NCBI GenBank assembly: GCA_000733355.1 | Contig: JNVV01000021.1 | Coordinates: 20,917 to 84,916, forward strand | Direction of reading: 5' to 3' | Source of the DNA: Falciphora oryzae | Taxonomy: Eukaryota > Ascomycota > Sordariomycetes > Magnaporthales > Magnaporthaceae | DNA length: 64,000 nt | Part shown: positions 1-9,800 of the stretch, in pieces | How the letters are laid out: every line of letters starts with the position of its first letter | How positions within the stretch are numbered: position 1 is the stretch's first letter | Notes under the pieces: generated by a model | What the model saw: only the letters and a program-made list of their open reading frames with translations | The model's database searches: none | Told to the model about the DNA's origin: nothing | Made by a program: the position numbers and the translations under genes

Positions 1-574
1 CACCTCCAACCACCTCAGCACAACTTCCTACCCACACAACCATCCCAACACAATCACCCGATCCACCGGAAGCTTTGTACGGACCCCAGGTGGATTCCTT
101 TCAAAGCCACTACCCCAAAGAACCCGCTCTTCCTCAAGCCATCAACACAATCACCGTACAACGCCCACACTAAGTCACCTAAAAACACCAGTCACCTCCA
201 TTGCGTTTCCTTTGTACCACAAAAGCACGCGGAGTCACCTTGGCAGAAGGTGACCTAACCATTCCAACTAATCTTGGGAAGGGGACGTGCGACCATAAAA
301 GAAAAACTGCCAGTGTTGGAAGGGCAGCAAGAGGTCGCACGACAGGTAGAAGCACGGGCAAGGGGAATCCCCAATGACTAGGGACTCCGGGACTGAGAGG
401 CCCCGCCTCTCTGACACGGAGGGACCGGCAATGGGGATCACCGGTCATGAACGGTGATCACCGGTCATGCACGGAAATCACCGGTCATGCACGGAGGCGG
501 TGCAAATCGCAAGTCAGGCCCGGCACCGGGACTGGCCTTGGACGACCGCACCCCGCGGCTTCCGTGATTGGGAT
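1..574. other. GC-rich flank without a recognised gene
   Basis: No reading frame here looks like a known protein. The base composition is normal to GC-rich, in contrast to the AT-rich decayed DNA that begins near 725. The only structured feature I see is a triplet of 20-bp direct repeats, listed separately. Confidence 0.4.
437..496. repeat. Three tandem 20-bp direct repeats
   Basis: Three consecutive 20-bp units start at 437, 457 and 477, each beginning ATCACCGGTCATG and differing at only a few positions. Each unit contains the palindrome ACCGGT. No function can be assigned from sequence alone. Confidence 0.85.
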
Positions 575-647
575 ATATGTATCTAGAGGGCTCGCACGAG
601 GAGCCCTTCCGTTGTTTCTAAAAGACAGACGACTTTTGGATACATAT
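575..647 (+). other. Potential three-way-junction RNA/DNA structure
   Basis: Three perfect or near-perfect stems are nested in 73 nt. The outer stem ATATGTATC (575-583) pairs with GATACATAT (639-647). Hairpin 1 is AGGGCTC (587-593), a 7-nt loop, and GAGCCCT (601-607). Hairpin 2 is CTAAAAG (618-624) with CTTTTGG (633-639), including one G-T wobble and sharing one base with the outer stem. It lies just upstream of the LINE fragment. I do not recognise a known ribozyme core such as the hammerhead. Function is unknown and chance cannot be excluded. Confidence 0.4.
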
Positions 648-704
648 TGAATACCAGAAGCCTTCTCACCCCAACCGTGTTGGTATACCGACAGTGCCAC
701 GAAC

Positions 705-2520
705 AAAGGGGGTGGCGACCGATCGCACTTTTTTCGTTTATATTTAAAATTATAAAAGCGATCGTGGGAATACGGATCGCAACCGAGGCGGAAAAAAGAG
801 GATTATTACCGGAAGGGCAAATAGGCAATAAAAGGAAACGTAGCACCGAGCTCGCTATTAAATAAATGATAAATACCGTAATAACGGCGTGGAATTACGG
901 CGTTATAGCTTCGCTATTATAATTCGACCTATTAGGAGCATTTAATAACGTTAACTATACTAAACTTTTCGATACTTTACGAAAATAAAAATTCCCGCCA
1001 AAAATAATTAGGTGGATTAAAAGCTAGCTAATAGGTAGGACGGCCCGGTTCCGGTTTAATAGAAATACGTTTACGCCCATATAAATAATAGCAGAAATAC
1101 TATAAAGCTTACTATTTTTACCTATATTATTTATTTTATATATCGCGTCGTTTTATAACAAATTGGAAAAAATACCAGGGATAACGGTAGTTGGTTTCGC
1201 TAACGATATTAACCTTATAGCAGTAGGGGGAACTATAGCGGAAACGGCCCGGTTGCTAGAACGGGCTTAAAATACGTGCTAGATATGGGTAAAAAAGATA
1301 GGAATAATGTTTAACGCGGTTAAAACTGAGCTGCTTTATTTTATTAAAACCTTAAACCGGACCCGGGTCCGTACCGGAAATATATAGGTGCAACCAACGC
1401 TATTGGCGAAATTTTTAAGAGTTTGGCTAAACTATAAGCTAAATTTTAACGCCTATATTAAATAAGCAAAAGGCAAATAAGAAAAACAATAGCTTGCGGT
1501 AACAAAATTCGCGGCAGTAACGTGGGGAAGCAGTTTCGCACGCGCGAAGCAGTTGTATGCGGTCGTATGCCGTAATGCATTAGTTTATAAAGCGGTAATT
1601 TACCACTTATTAACGGAACCCCGAAGTCGGCCCCGGGGCGTAGCTAAAGAAATGGCGAAAAAATAAAAAGCATATTTTAAAGTGGTGGCTAAAGCTTATA
1701 AAATAACCTTGTTAATTTATTTTAAAATAGAAACCTACGTGCCGCTTTTGGATTTATATTTAAACGAAAGGGTTATAAATACGGAAAATAGATAGGAAAA
1801 AACCGGGATAACGCAGCGCATTAACGAAATAATAGCGAAAATAGCGGACCGTTTTTAAAGATTTGGTTATAAAGAACGAAAAAAAAGGCCCTACCCTTAA
1901 AGCGGATAAACGAAAAAAAAGTGGGTAGTACGATAGGACCGGCCTAAAATAGCGCCAAAACCGAAACGAGCACCCGCCTTTTATAAAAAGGATTGGAAAT
2001 CCAAATATAAGCACGTAAAGCGTTAAAACTTTAACGTAACAATGGAATGGAAGTTGAAAATAGCTAATACGACGGCAACAGCGAAGAAAGCGAACCGGTA
2101 TAAAACCGCGTACTTAGCGGATAACCCCCTATTTACGGAAAAAATGGTCGAATACTACGAAAGGATGCTAAAAGCATATAGTTCGGTAGCAATCCAAATT
2201 AAAACGGAAAAATTAGGGCTAAATTTGTTCCTATTTAGCAAAGGCGTATTTAATGCGGCGACGTTATTATGCGAATGTAGTAGCGGATAAAGGGAAATAG
2301 CGTAATACGTATTAACCTAATGCGCCTAATGGGATAAATAGCGGGAAAGCACCGGGCTAACGTAAGCAAATAGCCGGAAAGCGTATTTCGAGTTGTAAAA
2401 AATAGGGGGTACACCGTTTAAAAAAATGGTACGTATAATGTTTCGCATAGGAAGATTATTAAATTTTAGGGCGGTTAAAAAGGTAAAAAAAAAACGCATA
2501 AAAAAAAAAAAGGAAAAGTA
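705..2520 (+). mobile_element. RIP-decayed, 5'-truncated Tad-like LINE (reverse transcriptase/RNase H part)
   Basis: One + strand frame can be followed from about 705 to 2520 with no indel but many in-frame TAA/TAG stops. It contains a decayed non-LTR reverse transcriptase: WRPIALFSFIFKIIKA and GLLPEGQIGNKRKRSTELA (conserved block before the catalytic core), FDLLGAFNNVNYTKL (usual form FDxxGAFDNV), LPILFILYIASFY, and GFANDINLIA, where the catalytic YADD-like Asp has become Asn. The C-terminal part (about 2042-2440) matches the RNase H and tail region of Tad1-like elements. Asp-to-Asn and Gln-to-stop changes are the G-to-A and C-to-T changes expected of RIP. The endonuclease domain and ORF1 are missing, so the copy is 5'-truncated. 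It is inactive. Confidence 0.8.
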
Positions 2521-4880
2521 ACGCTACCGAACCGAAAACGAACCGAATTAAAAAAAACTATAAAAAAGTAAACGAAAGTACTATACCCGAAAAGCGAAAA
2601 GGAAAAAAAAACCACGCAAATACCGGCGCTACGTAACCGAATCGTTATAAAGGAAAAATTAAGGAAATTATTAAAAAAGGTTAATAGGAGGATAATAACG
2701 GAAGCTATTATCGTTTATATCCCGTTTTATTTTATTAAAAACGTCTTTCCGGCATTTCGATAATATTTTGTTAAAAACGTTTTTGGTAACGTTTTGTTAA
2801 AAGGAAATTTAAAAGATACCGTGGAATTAGCGGATTGGAAGCGGATAGCAAAAGCAAAAAAATAAACACTTACCCGTATTTTAACCCGCTTAAAAGCCAG
2901 CTTTTTTATTCGAGTGCGATTTTCCGTGCTCCATTTAGCAACGATCCTTTCGGCCTAGCCCGATATGGCTTAGCCCGGGGGCATTATGTTACCGGAAGGG
3001 GAGCGGACCAGACCCGAACCATTAGAAGCAGTTATAACAGCGAAAGCATTCCTAAAATTAGCAGGGAACGAACGGCCAAACCCGGCGCCGGAAAGAATAC
3101 CGGACCGTTTAAAAATGTCCTTTGAAATACGGCAATACCCGGCGATCGCATGCTTCAAACCGGTGTAGCGAGCTTAAAAAAAAAAGAAATGTTAGGATAG
3201 GATAGATAGCGGCCCGGAACAAAGGCGGTATATATTTTGGCAGTAATATGGATATCCGTAAACGCAGTATCGCGGTCCGCATTAGTTTTAAGCAGGGATT
3301 GCATATAGCGATAGTAGGCACGAAAAATAGCGGTAATTTGGTCCTTGGAACCAGTGGGAGGTTATCGCGACGGGAACGAAACGTTAGCGACGAAATCGCG
3401 AGCGGATACCAAAAGGGAGCGACCAACCTAAACGTAAATACTACGCAATTAAATGCAGCCTATACAGGTAAAGCTTTTGGTAGTTGGAATTACTATATTA
3501 GCAAAACCGGAAACGGAACGGAAAAAAGCAGGATAAAAAGCGCTATATATAGGTTTTATAATAGCACTAGCGCATAGTACCGGTACCGTTAATACCGTTA
3601 GCGAAACGCTAAAAACAACTAACGCATATTTTATACGAGGGATTGGGAAATTAAAAAGGCGGAATAGGAAAAATAGCGGGGCGGCAAATATATATTATAT
3701 CGTCGTAAAAAACGCAATTGTTAGGGATTTTAACCGCTAGTAAATATTTCGATTAATTGTATAAGCGGTAAAGTTGGGAGGAAAAAAGGAAGTTAATAAT
3801 AAAATAAGGAAAAAAACGGAGCAAAGCCGCACTTACAGCTTTAACACAAAGGTCCTGGACGTTGTCGCCCGAGCCGCCGTCGTTTAAACCGCTGCCGTCG
3901 TTTTCGTCCGCAAACGGAGGGCGATTGCGAAAACGACTGCCACCGCTACTACCATTACCACCACTGCTATTAGCTGCAACGGCGGGAGCGGCGCGGCTAC
4001 CGCCCGTAACTCCGCTACCGGAATTGCTACCGCGACCGCTACCACCACTACCGCGGGGAAATTTAAGGGCTTTATTTTTAAAAGCTATATTATAAAAGAA
4101 TAGGAAACGGAAGGGAAACGAAGCGCGAGCGAGCAGGAATTTAAATGCAAGCAGGAGAAAAGGAAGCGCGGGCAAAAAGGTAGGACCGGAAGCGGTAGTA
4201 AAAAAAAAGCGAAAAGGAAAAAAAAAAAAAAAAAAAAAGGGCTTTTTATAATTGGAAAAAAGAAAACCGGTAAAAACCCGGATTCGGAAGGAAATAAAAG
4301 GAAATTACCATTAAAAACCACAACGCACGACAACGCAGCAATAAAAAAAAGTTATTTAAATAACGCGATCTAAAAAAAGGGAAGCAATTAATAAAAAAAT
4401 TAAATGCAAGCTATAAAGGCGGATCCGAACCGTACGCGGAGCAACGGCCCCGGAAACGGGCACCCACTAAAAGCTAAATTACCCAAAATCATGAAACAAA
4501 ACGCCAAACCCGGAAGGCCCGCCCGCGGCTAGGACCCGGAACAAAGCCGGGCCAACTCACGCGAAAAAGCCACATTAAGGCGCTATAACACGAGTACCAA
4601 TACAAACATTCCGTTACGAAAACGAAACCCGATACTAAAGCGCTGCCCCGGTTGGGACCCGGAGCGGAACCGGGCCAATTTACGCGGAAAAGCCACACCA
4701 GAACGCCACAACACGAGTACCAACACAACCGTTTCGCCACGAGGGCGAAACCCGGCACCAAAACGCTACCCCGGCGCAACACACCCTCATTCCCTTACGT
4801 ACTTTCCTTTTATTCCACTGATTACAAAAACGCTTCCACGACGGAACCTTTACGAGCAGTCGCATAAAAACAAGCAGACG
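2521..4880. other. AT-rich, RIP-like decayed repeat DNA, family not assigned
   Basis: The base composition remains AT-rich, with scattered open frames of 60-140 codons that do not resemble one another or any family I can name. Frames at 2835-3168 and 3248-3577 keep protein-like composition but are broken by stops on both sides. The stretch 3860-4080 is repetitive GCx-rich DNA encoding Ser/Gly or Pro/Leu runs. Poly-A runs occur near 4200-4240. This is most simply decayed transposon sequence downstream of the LINE. Confidence 0.5.
4532..4777. repeat. Two-copy 123-bp tandem repeat
   Basis: Two adjacent copies begin at GGACCCGGA (4532 and 4655) and share the order CGGGCCAA, ACGCG.AAAAGCCACA, AACACGAGTACCAA. 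Unit length is 123 bp, a multiple of three. In the + strand frame the copies both give a peptide of the type PGxxPGQxTRxxH. Differences are mostly transitions, as expected after RIP. It may derive from repeats in a retroelement or host protein. Confidence 0.75.
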
Positions 4881-5240
4881 GTACCATTGTTTAACATAGC
4901 AGGACCGTATACGAAAAGCAGATATGGTTTTTACTCCCAGGCTCCGGAGCGGGGGCGATACGCACCCGAGGACGAGTTTAAAGGTTTTTATATGTAAATA
5001 CTACATAGTAGAGGCACCGAGGTCTTATATAGATATAACGGTAGTATGAATATATATATATATTTTATTTGCATTTATTATTATTAATTTAAAAAGGTAT
5101 AACTATATATATTTTGCACTTTTCCTTTTAAATTCAAATTCTAAGCTTTACCGAAAATCCCGAAGTATAAATGTTATTTTTTTAAACAGCCCAAAAAACT
5201 GGCTTTTAATTGGTACAAGGTACGTATTTGTTAGATTTTA
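4880..5240. other. Very AT-rich spacer
   Basis: TATATATA runs around 5050-5115 and overall very high AT content. I see no coding potential and no clear terminal repeats. It ends near 5240, where composition returns to normal. Confidence 0.4.
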
Positions 5241-5821
5241 ATTGAACTTATTATCGTAAATCCAAAACGATGCGTCTTAGTGGGAAAGGGGTGGCCGGAA
5301 GTGGGGGGTGGCCCGAAACAGGGGTCTTGACTTATGACCCTTGGTTTGCTCCCACATGCAACCACCCACCCACCCAAAGCCCCACTTTTGGCACGTGCCC
5401 CACCCATGCAGGCCTGTTTCGCTAGACACAAAATTTGGGCCCGCAATTGAAGCTTGATGTCATTGATAGATGATATGTTGGTTGTTGCTTTTTGCGACAA
5501 CGCCCTGAGGCCCAGGCGTGCCAGGCCCAACAAGCCACTGGATTTCCAGCTGTCCCAGGCACCACCAGCTGCTCCTCTGCGCCTCCTCTTGCACCTTGGT
5601 AATTTGGCAATAAAGAATAGATCAATCCCTGGGGAAATTGTAGGGGGAAAAAAAGGAAGCGCGAGGTCGGCTGGTATGCTTTGTGGTTGAGGATATATCC
5701 CCGCACTCCCCCTTTTTGCTAATGGCACTCACCCTGCCCCGATATCGGCCGCCATACAACTTTTTGTGGCGCACCCACACAAATGCACATGGGCAGTGGT
5801 GCAAAGGCGCGAAGGTAAATT

Positions 5822-5840
5822 TTTTTTTTTTTTTTTTTTT
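5822..5840. repeat. Poly-T tract
   Basis: A run of about 20 T residues immediately before the minisatellite. A poly-T/poly-A end next to repeated modules is compatible with retroposition on the minus strand but is not proof. Confidence 0.7.
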
Positions 5841-5874
5841 TGGGGAATTTGCAAGGCGCCTTTGCACCTCTCTG

Positions 5875-6025
5875 CGTGCAGCTCTCCGCGTGCACCTCTC
5901 CGCGTGCACCTTTTTGCGTGCAGCTTTTTACGTGCAGCTTTTTGCGTGCAGCTTTTTACGTGCAGCTTTTTGCGTGCAGCTTTTTACGTGCAGCTTTTCG
6001 CGTGCAGCTTTTTGCGTGCACTTTT
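5875..6025. repeat. 15-bp minisatellite (GTGCAGCTTTTTRC type)
   Basis: About ten head-to-tail units of roughly 15 bp, e.g. CGTGCAGCTTTTTG, alternating G and A at one position, preceded by degenerate CTCTCCGCGTGCAC units. Open frames across it encode only repeat peptides and are not treated as genes. Confidence 0.85.
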
Positions 6026-6269
6026 GGATCCCGTGGCTGAATGCCTGGGCCTTAGTGGCTTTGTCATGAATGCGCAGCCAATGGCATCAAGTTTCAACTG
6101 GGGGCTAAATTTTAGTAAGCAGCGAAACCGGGCTGCACGGGTAGTGCACAGGCCAAAAGTGGGGCGGGTGAGTGCCATTAGCAAAAAGGGGGAGTGCGCG
6201 GATATAGCCTCTTGTGGTTTGCGTTGGACCGTGGCCCATGGGCGTTTGCGTGGGTGCGCCGCACAAGGA

Positions 6270-7170
6270 AAAAAGCGCAAACGAGGTCCACGATGCGCGG
6301 CGCGGAACATCCCCGTCAAGGGAGCAACCTTTCTGGCCTGATATTGAGCCCCTGAGGGCTTCAATTCGGCAACGACACCCCCTTGAGCTCACCGGGGAGT
6401 TGGTCTTTGCAGCCGGTAAACGGATCGTGACCGACAACGTGGCAAAGCGTCACGCCAAGGCCCAGACTCCAAAGTCCAAGGGACATCCTTGTGGGCAGGC
6501 AGCCTTAGTCTGCCGGGAGCTCTCCGACATTTTCGTCGTTGGAAGAGGTGCGGAACGGGGCCCCCCGCCAGGCTGGAGGCACTATACAGCCGCATGAGGG
6601 AGAGGATCAGCCTTCTGGAGCCCTCCACCGGCCGCCTGAGTGCGGGCGAGGAAAAAGGCGGAGTGGCTACATGGAGCTAGCTGCAGCTGCAGCGCATCAT
6701 TCTGCCAGGGTTTTGACCGCTCATATGGTACGGCTTGCCTGATCAACGATGGGCCAGACGCAGCGGAGCCCAGCGCAAAGTGGCGGATGAAAGCATGCTG
6801 CTACATCTGTCCCTGCAGCCCGTATCCCGGCGACTTGCCAGGGGCTTCCTGCTGAGGAAGTACCAAAAGTGATATCTGATGACTCCTATCGTAAACCCCC
6901 CATCTGCACAGCCTGCGTGGCAGCGGCTTTCTTTGTCGAGCAAGTAGGCCTTTGCCAGCAGCTGCGCGCCCCTATTCCAAGCTGGGAGGTCTTCGTTTGC
7001 CTGCTCCGATAGCTGAGCTCGTCTGCTCCAATAGCTGAGCTGCCTACCTAGGACTGTGGCCCACACACATCTTGCTGCCGCCAGCTCTGAGAACAAAGAA
7101 CAACTTCGCCTTCCCTCCTCTCTCTGTTTTATGGGCAGGAGCTTAGGTCGACGCGGCCGAAAAAGATGCA
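6270..7170. other. No supported gene
   Basis: Several overlapping open frames of 60-130 codons exist on both strands, but none has a good start context, an intron pattern or a recognisable domain. The stretch probably holds the tail of the rearranged repeat region and the promoter of the gene at 7333. Confidence 0.35.
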
Positions 7171-7171
7171 G

Positions 7172-7180
7172 CTATAAAAA
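7172..7180 (+). promoter_or_regulatory. TATA box of the gene at 7333
   Basis: CTATAAAAAGG lies about 160 bp before the ATG at 7333 and is followed by a C/A-rich leader typical of fungal 5' UTRs (CTCCACAAACACC onwards). Confidence 0.55.
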
Positions 7181-7332
7181 GGACGAGACCCCCCTTTCCT
7201 GTGGATGTCCTTCTCTTCCGTCTTCCTCCACAAACACCCTCTTCAACCAAAACCAACCTCTCGACGGGCAGCATCACCCTCGACAAGAGACCTCTCTCTT
7301 CCTCAACAACCGCTCCAAGCTCAAAACGAACC

Positions 7333-7956
7333 ATGTCCCAGCAACAGGTTAGTGATGAACCCAATTTATATTGCTATATTGGTTCTAACCATCTACTCCT
7401 TCAGATCCCGTTCCCGCTCCCACCCCGACGCACGGTCGGCACCCATTTCCGTGTCTTCAGGCTCACCCACGTTTACCAGCCTTCTCCTGCCGACTCTCCT
7501 CCTGCCGGCTCTCCTCCTGCCGACTCTCCTCCTGCCGACTCTCCTCCTGCCGACTCTCCTCCTGCCGGCTCGGCTCCTGCCAATGCGTCTCCTGCCTCAG
7601 CGGCTTCTGCCTCACAGGGCCATTCCGACAGGCGGCACTTCATCTACGTGGAGACAGATGCCACCCAGAGGAGTGGCTACCTGCTTACGCGGCCGCCCCA
7701 AGGCGGTCCCATCATCAAGCAGTGGGCACTGCGCGACCCCAACCTTGTAGCTGGCTTCTCAACCCCCGATCCGCTCATCGGCATCTCTCAGCCTGTGCGA
7801 CACGAGTATAAGCTACTCACTTGGATTCCCCGACATCGCCAACAGCCGGCTCGGGTTCAGCTTCCCCGCCAAAACGATAAGCCGGTCTGGCTTCCGTTCA
7901 TGGAAGCCTACGACACCATCCGGTCCTCCGGCGCCAAGGTCCATGAGCACGACTAG
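7333..7956 (+). CDS. Hypothetical fungal protein with SPPAD repeats, possibly truncated by an amber codon
   Basis: Exons 7333-7347 and 7405-7956 join across a 57-bp intron (GTTAGT donor, TTCTAAC branch site, CAG acceptor); product 188 aa. The start follows a TATA box and a CA-rich leader. Residues about 30-70 are a 5-residue tandem repeat (SPPAD/SPPAG) made by a 15-bp DNA repeat. The rest (RRHFIYVETD, SGYLLTRPP, DPNLVAGF, LIGISQPVRHEYKLL) resembles a widespread family of unnamed ascomycete proteins with a FIYVETD..GYL core; its function is unknown. The TAG at 7954-7956 is followed in frame by 29 more plausible codons ending in TGA at 8044, rich in D, E and W. In related proteins the corresponding C-terminal segment normally seems to be present, so the TAG may be a recent nonsense mutation or a readthrough site. 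Confidence 0.6.
   Translation: MSQQQVSDEPNLYCYIGSNHLLLQIPFPLPPRRTVGTHFRVFRLTHVYQPSPADSPPAGSPPADSPPADSPPADSPPAGSAPANASPASAASASQGHSDRRHFIYVETDATQRSGYLLTRPPQGGPIIKQWALRDPNLVAGFSTPDPLIGISQPVRHEYKLLTWIPRHRQQPARVQLPRQNDKPVWLPFMEAYDTIRSSGAKVHEHD
7490..7580. repeat. 15-bp coding tandem repeat
   Basis: Five to six copies of CTCCTCCTGCCGACT (with a GGCT variant) encode the SPPAD/SPPAG repeats of the gene at 7333. Confidence 0.85.
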
Positions 7957-8189
7957 GTCGCGGACACCCTTCGCGAGGTGTTCCGTGATTGTTCCTGGTG
8001 GGAACACCGACGGCCCTGCCACAACTATGAGCCGTTCGAGGAGTGACCGGGCTAAGGCCAATCGGCGCGTCTGGAGAGACAATTCGGAGCCTGTTCCGCG
8101 GTCTCCCTAGCCGCCAAACCGAATGCATGTTCCCCACTCCTGCACCTATCCGGATTGTGCTATTTCATTTAAACAACCGGGTCATCACA

Positions 8190-8270
8190 TTCAAGGCAAG
8201 GAAGGGCTCGGTCAAAGCAGGAAGGGTTCGGTCAAGGCAAGGAAGGGTTTGGTCAAGGCAAGGAAGTTTG
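8190..8270. repeat. Imperfect ~19-bp tandem repeat
   Basis: About four copies of GGTTCGGTCAAGGCAAGGAA with small variations lie downstream of the gene at 7333. No coding role is seen. Confidence 0.7.
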
Positions 8271-8435
8271 GCGAATTTGCATTTTATATCGAAGCCACTA
8301 TAGGAAATCTGAACCTGGCGCTCAGGCCCACACGGAAATGTGAGAGATCGCAAGACCAGACCACGTGAACGAAATCCCTAAGGAGGTAGGGAGGAGCAGG
8401 TAGGGGAATTAGGGAAGAAGGAGCTAGTGTCTCCC

Positions 8436-9626
8436 TCACCCCTGCCACCCGAGCCTCCTGTAGATGGAGATGTCGAAGTTCAGACGAACCGCTCCGTTCC
8501 TATGTCTCCAGTCCGCCACATCTTTGAGAACCCGGGCGGTCCTAGCAGCCTGCTCTGGGTCGCTGAAATCCTTGTCGAAAGAGGCGAGTCCCCAGGTCAG
8601 CCAGTTCCAGGAGTTAGTTACCACCGAACCGTCCGGGCACAAGAGCTCGCCGCCTCTGACTGGATCGTCCAAGCCGGGGCGGCCGGGGTGGATCAAGGCC
8701 ATAGTCTCGTTCTTGAGCTTTTCGCGGAGGTCCTGCTTGCTCCTCTCGTAGTCCTCGGGGTCCGGGAACGACTTGGCAAAGCACTGGACAAAATCCTCGA
8801 CCGTGAGGATCGGACGGATGACGCCGTCTTTGTCCATGTAGGTCATGATGCAGGGCGGCCAAGCACCGTTGGTGGGTTGAGCGTTAGACAGATCGATGGA
8901 CCTGAACGCCTTGAGCTGGGGGTACGTCAGGTCCTTGTACAGCTGCAACCTTCTGTCGTACTCCCGCTTCCGAAGCTCGCGGATTTGCTCGCGGGTTCCC
9001 TTGCCGTGGGCGACCCGGGCATCGAGCTGCTCGCACAGCGCCTCCGCCTCGGTCGGGTCCAGTTGGCCGCGTGCGACCCGCCGCGCGATGAGCTTCTTCT
9101 CGCCCAGGATCTTGCTCAAGGATGGCCCTTCGAGGAGGGGGACTGCCTTGTAGGTGGCTTCGCGGCTGAAGTAGTGGCCGACCCACTCGCCGGGGATGAA
9201 TTCGCGCACGACCAACTCGAGGTTGAAGGAGAGGCCCTGAACCTGAACGGTCTGCTTGTACATGGCGTAGACCTTTGGGACCCGGACGTTGGTAGTCACC
9301 TGCTGCACGAAAAGCATGTTCATCGCCTCGACAAAGACGCCGCGGCCCTTGCGCATTCCGCCGGAGCCGTAGCCCAGGTCGCAGGGGTCCCTCTGGTAGT
9401 CGACCAGGAAATGCTCGCCGACTCGATGGCGGGTATACTCGAACATGTGCTGGCGGACGAGATCGCCATCCCCTCGCCATTCCGGTGACCACCAGGGCAA
9501 CTCGGCCTCTACTGCCCAGATCACCTTGGCCTCAAGGCTCGCCGCATAGATCTCCTCCCAGGTTGGCAAAGGGGCAGGGAGATCGGCCGCAGGCGCGTGG
9601 TACGGGAGGGTCGGAGGAGTCCACAT
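8436..9626 (-). CDS. Protein kinase/aminoglycoside phosphotransferase-like protein
   Basis: Uninterrupted 396-aa frame. The frame is open upstream to 9923, but the ATG at 9626 (AAG ATG TGG, A at -3) is preferred because a TATA box lies about 165 bp upstream, followed by a CA-rich non-coding leader. The segment FVEAMNMLFVQQVTTNVRVPKVYAMY, followed by LELVVREFIPGEW, resembles the N-lobe of fungal APH/kinase-fold proteins (helix, PxPKVY strand, hinge). A conventional catalytic HxDxxxxN loop is not visible; the DDPV region near the end could be a degenerate equivalent. It may be a pseudokinase or a divergent phosphotransferase; the substrate is unknown. It converges with the gene at 7333. Confidence 0.7.
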   Translation of the reverse strand: MWTPPTLPYHAPAADLPAPLPTWEEIYAASLEAKVIWAVEAELPWWSPEWRGDGDLVRQHMFEYTRHRVGEHFLVDYQRDPCDLGYGSGGMRKGRGVFVEAMNMLFVQQVTTNVRVPKVYAMYKQTVQVQGLSFNLELVVREFIPGEWVGHYFSREATYKAVPLLEGPSLSKILGEKKLIARRVARGQLDPTEAEALCEQLDARVAHGKGTREQIRELRKREYDRRLQLYKDLTYPQLKAFRSIDLSNAQPTNGAWPPCIMTYMDKDGVIRPILTVEDFVQCFAKSFPDPEDYERSKQDLREKLKNETMALIHPGRPGLDDPVRGGELLCPDGSVVTNSWNWLTWGLASFDKDFSDPEQAARTARVLKDVADWRHRNGAVRLNFDISIYRRLGWQG

Positions 9627-9787
9627 CTTGACTTGGCTGGAGTAGCAAGCAGGTGCTGTTGTGGCAAAGGGTCCGGTGTTGCTGGGGTGGTGTAAGTTGT
9701 CGATGGTTGTGTTGTTTGCTCGAGTTTCTTTCTTAGGTGGCTTGGGGATCAAGGAATAAGACGAGCCTTGACCGGGAGCTCGACGAC

Positions 9788-9800
9788 CTTTTTTATACCC
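9788..9800 (-). promoter_or_regulatory. TATA box of the kinase-like gene
   Basis: On the minus strand GGGTATAAAAAAGG lies about 165 bp upstream of the ATG at 9626. The leader that follows is CA-rich (ACAACACAACCATCGAC type). Confidence 0.55.

Larger units (their letters stand above)
5413..6262. repeat. Mosaic of inverted repeat modules (A, B, C)
   Basis: Three modules occur once in each orientation. Module A: 5413-5520 matches the reverse complement of 6035-6128 (shared CTTGATG, AAATTT.GGCCC and GGCCCAGGC blocks). Module B: 5690-5742 is almost identical to the reverse complement of 6160-6212. Module C: 5763-5805 resembles the reverse complement of 6222-6262. On the + strand the order is A-B-C and then A'-B'-C', not the C'-B'-A' order expected of a plain palindrome, so the arms are rearranged. 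The 15-bp minisatellite lies between the two sets. Confidence 0.65.

Noticed and set aside
5683..6341. Frames of 128-191 codons across the 15-bp minisatellite
   Set aside because: The peptides are only translations of the DNA repeat (AAFCVQLF type) and the flanks are inverted repeat modules.
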